Shown here: positions 35,926 through 44,737 of the stretch, piece after piece
How the letters are laid out: the number at the start of each line of letters is the position of its first letter
How positions within the stretch are numbered: position 1 is the first letter of the stretch
Origin: Pontibacter korlensis
GTDB taxonomy: Bacteria > Bacteroidota > Bacteroidia > Cytophagales > Hymenobacteraceae
Length of the DNA stretch: 64,000 nt
Direction of reading: 5' to 3'
Assembly (NCBI RefSeq): GCF_000973725.1
Contig: NZ_CP009621.1
Coordinates: forward strand, 5,015,001-5,079,000
Made by a program: the position numbers and the translations under genes
Notes under the pieces: generated by a model
The model's database searches: none
What the model was told of the DNA's origin: nothing
The model's input: only the letters and a program-made list of their open reading frames with translations

Positions 35926-36873
35926 ATGGAGGCCATTAAAGAAACTCATTTCTCCTTTGCCGGACAAACCGGTTTTTATAGGGGCAAAGTACGCGATGTT
36001 TACTATTTTGAGGATAGAATAGCCATTGTCGCCACCGATCGCATCTCAGCCTTCGATGTGGTATTGCCGCGCGCCATACCTTACAAAGGCCAGGTGCTAA
36101 ACCAAATTGCTAGCATCAACCTGCAAGCTACTTCCGACACTGTACCTAACTGGGTAATCAGCACACCAGACCCGAATGTTACCATTGGCTACCGTTGCGA
36201 GCCATTTAAAGTAGAGATGGTAATACGTGGTTATCTGGCTGGCCATGCCTGGCGCGAGTACAAAGCTGGCAAGCGTATACTCTGCGGAGTAGCCCTCCCG
36301 GAGGGCCTGCGCGAGAATGATAAACTGCCTGAGCCAATCATCACCCCTACTACCAAAGCTGATGAAGGACACGACGAAGACATCTCGAGAGAAGATATTT
36401 TAGCGAAAGGCCTTGTGTCTGAGCAAGATTATCTTAAATTAGAGCATTATACGCGAGCCCTTTTTGAGCGTGGTACAAAGTTGGCCAAGCAACGCGGACT
36501 GATACTGGTGGATACCAAGTATGAGTTTGGCAAGTATAAGGACCAGATTTTCCTCATCGACGAGATTCACACACCAGACTCCTCACGCTACTTCTATTCT
36601 GAGGGCTATGCCGAGCGCCAGCAACAAGGTGAGCCACAACGCCAGCTTTCCAAAGAATTTGTGCGACAGTGGTTAATTGAGAACGGCTTCCAGGGTAAAG
36701 AAGGACAGCTGGTGCCTGAAATGACCGACGAAGTTGTGAGAAGTATCTCGGAACGCTATATTGAGCTGTATGAGGTATTTACAGGTCAGAAATTTATAAA
36801 AGAGGATTACGTTTCAGTGCTGGAACGCATTGAGCAGCACATTGATGACAATATTTTTACTACCAAAAATTAA
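35926..36873 (+). CDS. purC: Phosphoribosylaminoimidazole-succinocarboxamide synthase
   Basis: 315 residues, SAICAR synthetase fold. Motifs: FYRGKVRDVYYF (ATP-binding Lys/Arg), TDRISAFDVVLP, EMVIRGYLAGHAWREY, TKADEGHDEDIS and ILVDTKYEFGK with LIDEIHTPDSSRY. It joins CAIR and aspartate in purine synthesis. The size is that of the longer (yeast/Bacteroidota) form, not the 240-residue E. coli type. Followed by a STAS gene and rnz in the same direction. Confidence 0.96.
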   Translation: MEAIKETHFSFAGQTGFYRGKVRDVYYFEDRIAIVATDRISAFDVVLPRAIPYKGQVLNQIASINLQATSDTVPNWVISTPDPNVTIGYRCEPFKVEMVIRGYLAGHAWREYKAGKRILCGVALPEGLRENDKLPEPIITPTTKADEGHDEDISREDILAKGLVSEQDYLKLEHYTRALFERGTKLAKQRGLILVDTKYEFGKYKDQIFLIDEIHTPDSSRYFYSEGYAERQQQGEPQRQLSKEFVRQWLIENGFQGKEGQLVPEMTDEVVRSISERYIELYEVFTGQKFIKEDYVSVLERIEQHIDDNIFTTKN

Positions 36874-36927
36874 GTTTGTTAAAGTAGATTTTGGTACATT
36901 CGCATTTAAATCCTTTACTGGTAGACT

Positions 36928-37305
36928 ATGAAGTACACGATAGATAAGAAAGAAAACTACACGATTATCACGATAGATGAGAAGAAGTTGGATACTTCAA
37001 TCGCACCAGACCTGAAGTCTGAGTTCGTGAAATTGAATGCCGAAGGGATCAACAACCTGATTCTTGACCTGAACGAAGTAAAATATACAGACTCTTCTGG
37101 ACTTAGCTCAATCCTTATCGCTAACCGCCTTTGCAACTCATCAAACGGTCTCCTGATCCTGACTGGTTTGCAAGACCACGTGATGAAGCTGATCTCGATT
37201 TCTAAGCTGGAGTCGGTACTAAACATTCTGCCTACTGTAGAAGAGGCAATAGATCGTGTTTTCCTGCACGAAATTGAGCAGGACCTGACTAACAAGGAAG
37301 ACTAA
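36928..37305 (+). CDS. STAS-domain protein (anti-sigma-factor antagonist type)
   Basis: 125 residues; the STAS fold with the phosphorylation site DSSGLSS (residues 55-61, likely Ser 57). It resembles SpoIIAA/RsbV proteins that are controlled by a serine kinase and bind it when unphosphorylated. No kinase or phosphatase partner is next to it. The rnz start follows 15 bases later, so they are probably co-transcribed; this STAS-rnz order appears recurrent in Bacteroidota (from memory, not checked). Confidence 0.9.
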   Translation: MKYTIDKKENYTIITIDEKKLDTSIAPDLKSEFVKLNAEGINNLILDLNEVKYTDSSGLSSILIANRLCNSSNGLLILTGLQDHVMKLISISKLESVLNILPTVEEAIDRVFLHEIEQDLTNKED

Positions 37306-37320
37306 GCACAACCGCCGCCT

Positions 37321-38238
37321 GTGGATTTCGAACTCAGGATATTGGGTAGTTCGTCGGCCACACCATCGGCAAACAGACACCATACCGCCCAGGTTTTAAC
37401 CATTGGCAATCAGTACCACCTGGTTGATTGCGGTGAAGGAACACAAATGCAGCTGATGCTTTACAAGATAAAGCATCAGCGCATTTGTAATATCTACATC
37501 AGTCACTTACATGGTGACCATTACTTTGGCTTGGCAGGCTTGATCTCCACTATGCACCTGCAGGGCCGCCAAACACCTCTCCATCTTTTTGGCCCTCCCG
37601 GCCTCTCCGAAATTCTTAGCCTCCAGTTTAAGTACTCTGGTACCAACCTCAACTTTAAGCTTGTGTTTCACGAGCTGGATACAACTTGCTACAAAAAGAT
37701 TTTTGAGGATAAAGGCATCACGGTGCATACCATACCCATGGAGCACCGTGTTCCTTGCTGTGGCTTTTTGTTCCGGGAAAAGCAAAAGCCCCGCCCCCTT
37801 ATTAAAGAGAAACTGCCGGACTTTTTGCGCCCCCCACAGCTGGTGCGCCTGAAGTGGGGCGAAGACATCAAAGACGAGGCTGGCAACATTATTTTACGGA
37901 ATAGCGACGTTACACTGGAACCCAAACGCAGCCGCAGCTATGCTTACTGTGCCGATAGCCGGTATAAGCCAGACCTGCTGCCCTACCTGCGCCAAGTAGA
38001 CCTGCTGTACCACGAGGCCACCTTTACCGACGACCTTCGTGAACGCGCTGATTATACCTTTCACAGCACTGCCCGCCAAGCTGCTGAACTTGCAGCCGCC
38101 GCTCAGGTGCGCCATTTGCTAATCGGGCACTTTTCAGTGCGCTACAAAGACTTAAGCCCCCTATTGCAGGAGGCTCAGGAGGTGTTTACAAAAACAGATC
38201 TCGCTATAGAAGGCAGCATTTTCTGCGTTAGGGAGTAA
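37321..38238 (+). CDS. rnz: Ribonuclease Z
   Basis: 305-residue tRNA 3'-processing endonuclease of the MBL fold. Zinc motif HLHGDH at residues 62-67, start ILGSSSATPSANRHHT, HRVPCCGFLF and the C-terminal IGHFSVRY with its metal His. It starts with GTG 37321, 15 bases after the STAS gene. Trims tRNA precursors at the discriminator base. No unusual features. Confidence 0.95.
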   Translation: MDFELRILGSSSATPSANRHHTAQVLTIGNQYHLVDCGEGTQMQLMLYKIKHQRICNIYISHLHGDHYFGLAGLISTMHLQGRQTPLHLFGPPGLSEILSLQFKYSGTNLNFKLVFHELDTTCYKKIFEDKGITVHTIPMEHRVPCCGFLFREKQKPRPLIKEKLPDFLRPPQLVRLKWGEDIKDEAGNIILRNSDVTLEPKRSRSYAYCADSRYKPDLLPYLRQVDLLYHEATFTDDLRERADYTFHSTARQAAELAAAAQVRHLLIGHFSVRYKDLSPLLQEAQEVFTKTDLAIEGSIFCVRE

Positions 38239-38366
38239 GGTTCATTAAACCTTATTGACCGCTGGCTGTTTGTCTCAGAATATTTCGGGCAGAGCAAGCG
38301 AATTGTTATATTTCATGTCCGATCACCAATCCAGATAATACAACACCTAAAACCCTGCCCTGAATT

Positions 38367-39164
38367 ATGGAAAATCCAGCCACAGCTTTACAGCAGCAAA
38401 AGCGCACGACCCTTTTTCTGGTACTCAGTGGCATCTTTATCTCCAATGCGCTACTGGCTGAGCTTATAGGTGTAAAAATATTTTCGGGAGAAGCCTTATT
38501 GGGCCTGCCAGGGGCTCAGATACCTTTAGGTGGCGAAAAGCTTGATTTTAACCTGACTGCCGGTGTCATCATCTGGCCGATTGTTTTCATCACCACAGAC
38601 ATCATAAATGAATACTTTGGAAAAGCAGGTGTTAAGAAAATAAGCATACTAACTGTAGTACTGATACTTTATGCTTTTCTGGTAATCACAGCAGTTACAG
38701 GCTTGCCACCTGCACAATTCTGGCTGGATGTTAACAGCACGGATGCCCAGGGCAAACCCTTCGATATAAATTATGCCTACAACAGTGTGTACCGCCAAGG
38801 TCTAGGAATCATACTTGGCTCTGTTGCTGCTTTCCTGCTCTCCCAGTTTCTGGATGCTACCGTGTTCCATTGGCTTCGCCGCTTTACAGGCAGTAAAAAA
38901 ATCTGGCTTCGTGCCACAGGCTCTACCCTTGTCTCGCAACTCATAGACTCTTTTGTAGTGCTTTTTATCGCCTTCTTTGTCTTTGGAAACTGGTCTATGA
39001 CCCAGGTGTTATCTGTGGCCGTGATCAACTACATTTACAAGTTCTGTATAGCCATTCTTCTCACCCCGTTGCTTTATGTAGCACACTACCTTATTGACAG
39101 CTACCTAGGGGAGCGGCAAGCAGAAAGGCTTATAGAAGAAGCTGCTACTAAAAGCGAGCATTAG
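38367..39164 (+). CDS. yhhQ: Queuosine precursor transporter (YhhQ/VUT family)
   Basis: 265 residues, about six to seven transmembrane helices. Family markers: SNALLAELIGVKIF near the start, FITTDIINEYFGK, and LVSQLIDSFVVLFIAFF towards the end. YhhQ-type proteins take up preQ0/preQ1 for queuosine synthesis. This one has a loop insertion near 110-135 (FWLDVNSTDAQGK), as in longer Bacteroidota members. I looked for a preQ1 riboswitch in the 128 bases upstream and did not find one. Confidence 0.9.
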   Translation: MENPATALQQQKRTTLFLVLSGIFISNALLAELIGVKIFSGEALLGLPGAQIPLGGEKLDFNLTAGVIIWPIVFITTDIINEYFGKAGVKKISILTVVLILYAFLVITAVTGLPPAQFWLDVNSTDAQGKPFDINYAYNSVYRQGLGIILGSVAAFLLSQFLDATVFHWLRRFTGSKKIWLRATGSTLVSQLIDSFVVLFIAFFVFGNWSMTQVLSVAVINYIYKFCIAILLTPLLYVAHYLIDSYLGERQAERLIEEAATKSEH

Positions 39165-39216
39165 CACAATTATTCAGTATCATTTTCAATACTTTACAGT
39201 CTTGAAAGAAATTTTA

Positions 39217-39249
39217 TTTGGTTTTATACTTTCTCCTATCCTAACTTTG
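39217..39249 (+). promoter_or_regulatory. Candidate promoter for the DMT transporter
   Basis: TTTG at 39217-39220, 21 bases, then TAACTTTG at 39242-39249. Predicts a transcript start near 39256 and a leader of about 160 nt. Confidence 0.6.
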
Positions 39250-39255
39250 CAGTCT

Positions 39256-39414
39256 TGCAAAATATGAAATGCCTGCACATTTAGCACATACACAGATTTT
39301 CATCACAGGCTACGAGCTGCACGACCTGTAACAGCTCCCCATTCTCTTTTGGGGCTGCTTCGGCCCCTCCTATGCTATTTTTTGTTGATTTATTTTTAGA
39401 CTGGAGGGACAATT
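39256..39414 (+). promoter_or_regulatory. Attenuator-like leader of the DMT transporter
   Basis: A tiny ORF (ATG 39264: M-K-C-L-H-I-stop) is followed by a chain of short pairings: GAGCTG 39314-39319 with CAGCTC 39332-39337; CCCCA 39337-39341 with TGGGG 39350-39354; GGGGC 39351-39355 with GCCCC 39363-39367. Neighbouring pairings compete for the same bases, and the last hairpin is followed by a T-rich stretch (39378-39384). A Shine-Dalgarno-like GGAGGG lies just before the gene. Confidence 0.45.
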
Positions 39415-40326
39415 ATGTTCAGAGGTGTCGCCATGGTATTTTTTGGCGCGTGTAGTTTTGGGGTACTTTCTACTTTTGTTAAGCTAGCCTATAAAGAAGG
39501 TTTTGATTTGGGTGAGGTAACGGGCACCCAGGTCTTTTTTGGGTTGATTATTCTTTGGACCATCGTGCTGTTGCGTGCGCTGCTTGGCAGCAAAAGCAAC
39601 AGCACGTCGTTCAGGGAAAAGATCAAGCTAGTTGCCATGGGCACTAGTACCGGCCTTGTCAGTATCTTCTATTATAAGTGCGTACAGACCGTTCCGGCAT
39701 CCATCGCTATCCTGCTGCTGATGCAGTTTACCTGGATAAGCTTGTTGCTGGATTCCATCATAAAGCGCAAGTTGCCGAGCCTTTCGCAGGTCATCATGGT
39801 GGCACTCGTGCTATTAGGTACAGCTATGGCTGGCCGCCTTTTCTCAGAAAAAATTCCTGATTTTGATTTAGCAGGTATAGGTTTCGGGCTGTTGGCTGCC
39901 TTGTGCTACACTTTCTTTTTGATGATAAACGGAGCCGCTGGCAATAACATGCATCCTACTACCAAAAGTGCGCTTATACTCACTGGAGCCTGTGTGCTGG
40001 TACTAAGCCTATTTCCACCGGTTTTCCTGATAAATGGTGCCCTCTTTGATGGCCTGTTCAAGTGGGGCTTGGTTTTAGCCTTGTTTGGAACAGTAATTCC
40101 ACCGCTATTTTATGCCTATGGTATACCTAAAACAGGGTTAGGCCTGAGCGCCATTCTAAGTGCTGCAGAGTTACCTGTAGCCGTACTGATGTCGAACCTG
40201 GTACTGCACGAGGAGGTGTGGGCTGTGCAGTGGGCTGGCGTTGCTCTAATCCTCCTGGCAATCATACTTTCCAATATAAACTCGGTAAGGCAGAAAAAAC
40301 GCAGAGCAACGACTATTGCAGCTTAA
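39415..40326 (+). CDS. DMT-superfamily transporter with two EamA domains
   Basis: 303 residues, ten transmembrane helices in two EamA repeats (first ending near ALVLLGTAMAG, second near WAGVALILLAIILSN). Typical features are the start GVAMVFFGACSFGVLSTFVKLAY, written shorter as FFGACSFGVLS, and PLFYAYGIPKTGLGLSAIL. EamA proteins export amino acids or other small metabolites. The attenuator-like leader may indicate control by a metabolite or charged tRNA (inference). Confidence 0.88.
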   Translation: MFRGVAMVFFGACSFGVLSTFVKLAYKEGFDLGEVTGTQVFFGLIILWTIVLLRALLGSKSNSTSFREKIKLVAMGTSTGLVSIFYYKCVQTVPASIAILLLMQFTWISLLLDSIIKRKLPSLSQVIMVALVLLGTAMAGRLFSEKIPDFDLAGIGFGLLAALCYTFFLMINGAAGNNMHPTTKSALILTGACVLVLSLFPPVFLINGALFDGLFKWGLVLALFGTVIPPLFYAYGIPKTGLGLSAILSAAELPVAVLMSNLVLHEEVWAVQWAGVALILLAIILSNINSVRQKKRRATTIAA

Positions 40327-40352
40327 AAAAGATATCATTGGTTGATTAATAA

Positions 40353-40398
40353 GAGGGTTAGGCATTGCAATGGGCAATCGTTTAACCCTCCCTTTTTT
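40353..40398 (+). terminator. Rho-independent terminator
   Basis: GAGGGTTA pairs with TAACCCTC, inner stem ATTGC/GCAAT, then CCTTTTTT. Confidence 0.85.
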
Positions 40399-40496
40399 AG
40401 ATAGTGTACTATCTAATGGCATATAGCGTAATTTCACCTTCCTGCTTTCGGTCAATTTCGCTTAATTTGCAAAGCAAAAAATAAACACCCTAACCT

Positions 40497-41471
40497 ATGG
40501 CACGTTACCTTACCGGAATTCAGGCTACTGGCAGACCGCACCTGGGCAACCTGCTCGGCGCCATTATTCCAGCTATCAAGTTTTCCGAAACCTCTGACCA
40601 GGAGGCCCTGTATTTTATCGCTGACATGCACTCGCTCACAACCATTCGTGATGCCGAAGCGCTGCGACACAACACTTACTCAGTAGCGGCTGCCTGGCTT
40701 GCCTTTGGTTTCGATACTGACAAACATATTTTCTACCGCCAGTCGGATGTTCCGATGGTAACAGAGTTGACTTGGTACCTGAACTGCTTTACACCGTTCC
40801 CAATGCTGGCCAACGCGCACTCGTTCAAAGACAAGTCGTCGCGCCGTGGCCTTTCTGATGTAAATGCTGGTTTATTTACTTATCCAGTGCTAATGGCAGC
40901 TGACATTCTGATGTACGACGCCAATTTTGTTCCTGTAGGCAAAGATCAGATACAGCACCTGGAAATCACCAGAGATATTGCCAGCTCGTTCAACCATACC
41001 TTTGGCGAAACGTTTGTGCTGCCAGAGGCAAAGACTGACGAGACCGTGATGACCGTACCAGGCATCAACGGTGAGAAGATGAGCAAGTCTTACGGCAACA
41101 TCATTGATATCTTTGAGGCTGACAAACCGCTGCGCAAAACCATCATGAGCATCGTAACGGATAGCACAGCACTGGAAGAGCCCAAGAACCCGGACGAGGA
41201 TACAACCTTTAAGCTGTACAGTCTGTTGGCATCACCTGAAGAAGTAGAGGCTATGCGCCAGAACTACCTGGCTGGTGGCTACGGCTACGGTCATGCAAAG
41301 CAAGCCCTGTATGAGCTCATCATAAAGAAATATGCTAAGGAGCGCGAAGTATTCAACTACTACATGAGCAACCTACCGGAGCTCGATAAGAAGTTGCTGG
41401 CAGGCGCTGAAAAAGCTAAGGCTATCGCAACACCAGTTCTGGAGCGCGTACGCCAGAAATTAGGCTACTAA
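40497..41471 (+). CDS. trpS: Tryptophan--tRNA ligase
   Basis: 324 residues, class I synthetase. The HIGH-type motif is GRPHLGNLLGA near residue 13, the substrate loop VPVGKDQIQHLEITRDIA, and KMSKS lies at 194-198. Length and motifs match bacterial TrpS. Monocistronic between two terminators. Confidence 0.97.
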   Translation: MARYLTGIQATGRPHLGNLLGAIIPAIKFSETSDQEALYFIADMHSLTTIRDAEALRHNTYSVAAAWLAFGFDTDKHIFYRQSDVPMVTELTWYLNCFTPFPMLANAHSFKDKSSRRGLSDVNAGLFTYPVLMAADILMYDANFVPVGKDQIQHLEITRDIASSFNHTFGETFVLPEAKTDETVMTVPGINGEKMSKSYGNIIDIFEADKPLRKTIMSIVTDSTALEEPKNPDEDTTFKLYSLLASPEEVEAMRQNYLAGGYGYGHAKQALYELIIKKYAKEREVFNYYMSNLPELDKKLLAGAEKAKAIATPVLERVRQKLGY

Positions 41472-41492
41472 AGCAAGTCACTAAGAAGAACG

Positions 41493-41529
41493 AAAAGGGG
41501 CAGTTGGTATACACCAGCTGCCCCTTTTT
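41493..41529 (+). terminator. Rho-independent terminator after trpS
   Basis: AAAAGGGGCAG with CTGCCCCTTTT, inner TGGT/ACCA pairing, T run. Confidence 0.93.
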
Positions 41530-41631
41530 ATATATCATACCTCCATTTTTCCTATGCCTTTCTAGTATCGTATAATTTCTATATCTTATAGCTAGATTCT
41601 TTACTTAGTCTAACCCATTGAATATAAACGT

Positions 41632-42795
41632 ATGGCAAACGCAGTTGCAGCGTCTAATCCTTTAACACGCAAAAGTACGGAGCGTTACCTATCGCTGGAT
41701 GTGCTTCGTGGGCTTACCGTAGCTCTGATGGTGATCGTAAATACACCAGGTAGCTGGAGCACAATTTACCCGCCGCTACGGCACGCACCATGGCATGGCT
41801 TTACCATCACTGATCTTGTTTTCCCGGCTTTCTTGTTTGCTGTAGGCAATGCGATGAGCTTTAGCATGCGCAAGTTCTCTTTGCAGCCCGAGAGCGAGTT
41901 TCTAAAGAAAGTCTTTAAGCGTACAGCCCTCATTTTCCTGATCGGAATACTTTTACGTGCCTTCCCCTTCGTAGCGCATGCCGAGGGAGGAGGTTTAGAA
42001 ATGATAGACGTTTCTACCATCCGGGTTATGGGTGTATTGCAGCGAATTGCCCTCTGCTACCTTATTGGCTCTTTAGTGGTACACTATCTAAAGATAAAAG
42101 GCTCTGTTATATTCAGTGCTGTAGTGTTAGTAGGGTATTGGGCGGTAATGTACTTCTTTGGCGACCAGCCAGATCCCTATAGCCTGGAAGGTAACGCAGC
42201 GTTAAAATTTGACCTGCTATTCTTCTCTCCGGAAGTCCTCTACAAAGGGTACGGTATTCCGTTCGACCCGGAAGGATTATTGAGTACATTGCCTGCTGCC
42301 GTAAATGTCATAGCAGGCTACCTGGCAGGTGCTTTTATACAGAGGAACGGGAACAATCTGGGTACCATATTCAAGTTGAATTTAGCAGGAGCTGCAGTTA
42401 TAGTAGTTGCCTTGGTTTGGGATCTTGTATTCCCAATTAACAAAGCCCTCTGGACAAGTTCTTATGCTTTATACTCTGTAGGACTAGTAATGCTGGTGCT
42501 AGGCGGGCTCATGCTCATTATTGAGGTAGCGAACTATAAGAAGTGGACCTACTTTTTTGAGGTATTTGGCAAAAACCCGCTATTCATCTTTAGTATGTCT
42601 GTACTTGTGATCAAGACCCTGAGCTTTATAAAAGTAGACGAGGAAACACGCTTGAGCCGTTGGATCTATCAGAACTGGTTCCTGAGCTGGGGAGAAGGAG
42701 AATTTGCCTCCCTTATGTTCGCACTCGCTTATATGCTAGTGCACTGGCTGATGGGCTACCTAATGGACCGAAACCGCATTTATATCAGGGTATGA
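41632..42795 (+). CDS. NagX-like/HGSNAT-type membrane acyltransferase
   Basis: 387 residues, about ten transmembrane helices. SLDVLRGLTVALMVIVNTPG at the start and APWHGFTITDLVFPAFLF, with the presumed catalytic His, are the hallmarks of the heparan-alpha-glucosaminide N-acetyltransferase (DUF5009) group. In bacteria these are found with N-acetylglucosamine use and cell-wall recycling. No sugar genes adjoin it here, so the substrate stays open. Confidence 0.88.
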   Translation: MANAVAASNPLTRKSTERYLSLDVLRGLTVALMVIVNTPGSWSTIYPPLRHAPWHGFTITDLVFPAFLFAVGNAMSFSMRKFSLQPESEFLKKVFKRTALIFLIGILLRAFPFVAHAEGGGLEMIDVSTIRVMGVLQRIALCYLIGSLVVHYLKIKGSVIFSAVVLVGYWAVMYFFGDQPDPYSLEGNAALKFDLLFFSPEVLYKGYGIPFDPEGLLSTLPAAVNVIAGYLAGAFIQRNGNNLGTIFKLNLAGAAVIVVALVWDLVFPINKALWTSSYALYSVGLVMLVLGGLMLIIEVANYKKWTYFFEVFGKNPLFIFSMSVLVIKTLSFIKVDEETRLSRWIYQNWFLSWGEGEFASLMFALAYMLVHWLMGYLMDRNRIYIRV

Positions 42796-42802
42796 TCAGA
42801 AA

Positions 42803-42856
42803 GTAAAACTAAAAAGGCCGATAGCTTTAAATAGCTACCGGCCTTTTTAGTTTTAC
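42803..42856. terminator. Bidirectional terminator
   Basis: Perfect 18-bp stem GTAAAACTAAAAAGGCCG/CGGCCTTTTTAGTTTTAC with inner TAGCT/AGCTA pairing, between convergent genes. Confidence 0.95.
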
Positions 42857-42865
42857 TCTATTTGT

Positions 42866-43465
42866 CTAGGCTGATTTTCCATAATAGCGGACATACCTTT
42901 CGTTGTACTCATCACCGCCTAATGAGCCATCGCCGTTGTCATCCCAAAGCGCAAAAACACCGCTTGTATACTCCTGCTCATCAATCATCTTGTCCTGGTT
43001 CTTATCCCAGCTCTGATGCAAGTTAGTAGAGGTCATGCTTTTCCTAAACTCTTCCTCCTCCAGTTTACCATCACCATTTGCATCCCAGCTGCTCCAGCTC
43101 TGGTTCTGGATACCAAAATCATTTGTAGCAGTTGTCCATTCCTGCTCATTTATCTCGTTGTTATCGTCCTGGTCCCAAATGGTGTAGAAGCTAGTGTAAA
43201 ACTCCTCCTCAGTCAACTTTTCATCGTTATCCTCATCCCACTCATCGTAGTAATTATTCGTGGCAAAGGACTCATTAAACTTGTCGGTGTCCCAGTTATC
43301 CATAACACCTGCATTGGCGTCATTATCTTTGGTGATGGCTTCATCATTTTCTGCTGCAGTAGTGGTTTCGTTTCCTTCTCCTCCACAAGCTACAAAGCCC
43401 GCCAGTAAAGCAAAGCATGCGGCGTTTCTGATGAGCTTAAATAAACTTCTTTCCGTTGTTTTCAT
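42866..43465 (-). CDS. EF-hand lipoprotein (five calcium-binding loops)
   Basis: 199 residues with a lipobox (AGFVAC, Cys 27). Five EF-hand loops start at Asp 77, 98, 128, 154 and 175, for example DANGDGKLEEEEF and DDNGDGSLGGDEY; loops 2 and 4 lack the central Gly (DQDDNNEINEQEW, DKNQDKMIDEQEY) but keep most acidic ligands. Each is preceded by a W-containing helix (SSWD, QSWD, ALWD). A periplasmic or outer-membrane-anchored Ca2+-binding protein; role unknown. Confidence 0.9.
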   Translation of the reverse strand: MKTTERSLFKLIRNAACFALLAGFVACGGEGNETTTAAENDEAITKDNDANAGVMDNWDTDKFNESFATNNYYDEWDEDNDEKLTEEEFYTSFYTIWDQDDNNEINEQEWTTATNDFGIQNQSWSSWDANGDGKLEEEEFRKSMTSTNLHQSWDKNQDKMIDEQEYTSGVFALWDDNGDGSLGGDEYNERYVRYYGKSA

Positions 43466-43611
43466 AGTATAGTAAGTTTTGAATCAATAGTATCTATACT
43501 AAATACTTACGAGGTAGCGTAGCGAGGGGGTTATGTAAGGGACAGATAAGACACTAGCATTAAGCTTGTGGGCTGCACCGCCCATCTCACATTACCGCAA
43601 ATCAAAGGCAT

Positions 43612-43650
43612 AAAAAAAGCACTCACTACTGCAAAGGCAGCTGTAAGTGC
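43612..43650 (-). terminator. Terminator of mgsA
   Basis: On the minus strand GCACTTACAGCTGC folds on GCAGTAGTGAGTGC, followed by seven T. Confidence 0.8.
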
Positions 43651-43680
43651 AACAGGCAATTCCTGATCAGCCAGTATATA

Positions 43681-44055
43681 CTAGCTCTCGTCTGCTTCTT
43701 TGATGATCAAGTCGGCAGATGCTCGGTTCAAGGCAATAGGTATGTTGTTGATTACTGCCGTACGGATCAGGGTCTGGATGTCATGCTCATGCCCGTGCGG
43801 TGTTTCAGCATCAATAAAGAAGATGATCTTGTGTACTTCGTGTTGAAGAATCTTGGCAGCTAGTAAAATGTCGCCTCCGCTTGGGCCATGGCCAAAAGGC
43901 TTCACGTCGAGCTCCAGCATGTCGTTTAGCAATTTAGAGGTGTTGCTGGTGCCGATCAACTCGTGCTGTACGAGCACATCACGGTGTATCTTAGCCCAAT
44001 TCAGCAAATCTGTCTTGCGCTGGTTATGAGCGATAAGTGCAATGGTAGTTTTCAT
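43681..44055 (-). CDS. mgsA: Methylglyoxal synthase
   Basis: 124 residues. Motifs: IALIAHNQRKTDLLNWA (His 9-type phosphate site), GTSNTSKLL, PFGHGPSGGDILLAAKI with a catalytic Asp, and FFIDAETPHGHEHDIQTLIR with the catalytic His/Asp. It turns dihydroxyacetone phosphate into methylglyoxal, relieving sugar-phosphate stress. Monocistronic. Confidence 0.95.
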   Translation of the reverse strand: MKTTIALIAHNQRKTDLLNWAKIHRDVLVQHELIGTSNTSKLLNDMLELDVKPFGHGPSGGDILLAAKILQHEVHKIIFFIDAETPHGHEHDIQTLIRTAVINNIPIALNRASADLIIKEADES

Positions 44056-44235
44056 AAGTTTCTTTTTGTTAAAGGACTTCTGCTTTCAGAAGCCTTCCTA
44101 AAGATACTGTTTTTTTGTAAAAGCGATGCCGATGCGCTGCAAATGCGCCATACGCCCATCAAAAAAGAACTACCCGCTCTTGCCGTTCCACTTAAGATAC
44201 TTGCTCTAAAACCTGACATTGTCCCGGAATTTTAC

Positions 44236-44243
44236 TATCTTTG
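44236..44243 (+). promoter_or_regulatory. Candidate -7 box upstream of the structured RNA
   Basis: TATCTTTG, exact TAnnTTTG match; a TTG at 44219 is slightly close for a -33 element. Confidence 0.45.
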
Positions 44244-44249
44244 AAATAA

Positions 44250-44425
44250 TAGCACATCCTGCATCCTTCTCTGATTTGCGCTCTTAGCCGCTCATTGGTT
44301 TACCCTCCTGCGGCACTATCAGAAATTACCTGTCAGGGATTATCGTGCTGCAGCTCTTTCCTCAGAGAAGAGAATGCAGGCGCTGCCACTTTGTACTTAT
44401 GCGAAGCCAAGAGCAGCTTATTTTT
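44250..44425 (+). ncRNA. Candidate structured non-coding RNA or long leader (within gap 44056-44510)
   Basis: In the 455-base gap between mgsA and the 44511 gene, a long-range closing stem GCTCTTAGC (44280-44288) with GCCAAGAGC (44406-44414) has one mismatch and encloses about 115 nt. Inside, CTGCGGCAC/GTGCTGCAG and CTCTT/AAGAG can form further stems. A T-rich stretch follows (TTATTTTTA, 44418-44426), and a -7 box precedes it. The layout is reminiscent of 6S-like RNAs but no class could be confirmed; a leader of the next gene is the alternative. Confidence 0.35.
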
Positions 44426-44510
44426 AAATGTCTCTGTACCTGCCGCTTAAATAGCAGGTGCTAATTAGGCTCAAAGGCCAGAGGCAAATTTCTCACTCAA
44501 AAAATACACT

Positions 44511-44729
44511 ATGGCAAGATCTCAAAACACATTTCTGAAGAAGCAACGCGAGAAGAAAAAGCAAAAAAAGAAAGAAGAAAAAGTACAGCGTAAGCAAGAA
44601 CGCCAGGAGAACTCGGCAGGCGGAAGCTTAGATGCCATGATAGCTTATGTAGACGAATTCGGAAACATAACCGATACACCTCCCGAAGAAAAGGAGGAAA
44701 CTTCATCCGATGAAAACAACAAGGCTTAA
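44511..44729 (+). CDS. Small basic/acidic hypothetical protein (cold-shock-associated type)
   Basis: 72 residues: MARSQNTFLKKQREKKKQ, a Lys-rich helix, then LDAMIAYVDEFGNITDTPPEE. This pattern recurs in Bacteroidota small proteins found next to, or fused with, cold-shock domain genes (from memory); no cold-shock gene adjoins here. A charged N-terminal helix may bind nucleic acid. A terminator follows. Confidence 0.8.
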   Translation: MARSQNTFLKKQREKKKQKKKEEKVQRKQERQENSAGGSLDAMIAYVDEFGNITDTPPEEKEETSSDENNKA

Positions 44730-44737
44730 TCCGCAGT

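Noticed and set aside
38239..38366. preQ1 riboswitch upstream of yhhQ
   Set aside because: Expected from the gene's role, but neither the C-rich loop nor the A-rich tail of the known class is visible.
44280..44414. SRP RNA
   Set aside because: A CTGTCAGGGA segment recalls the SRP core, but the GGAAG tetraloop part and the downstream AGCAG are missing.
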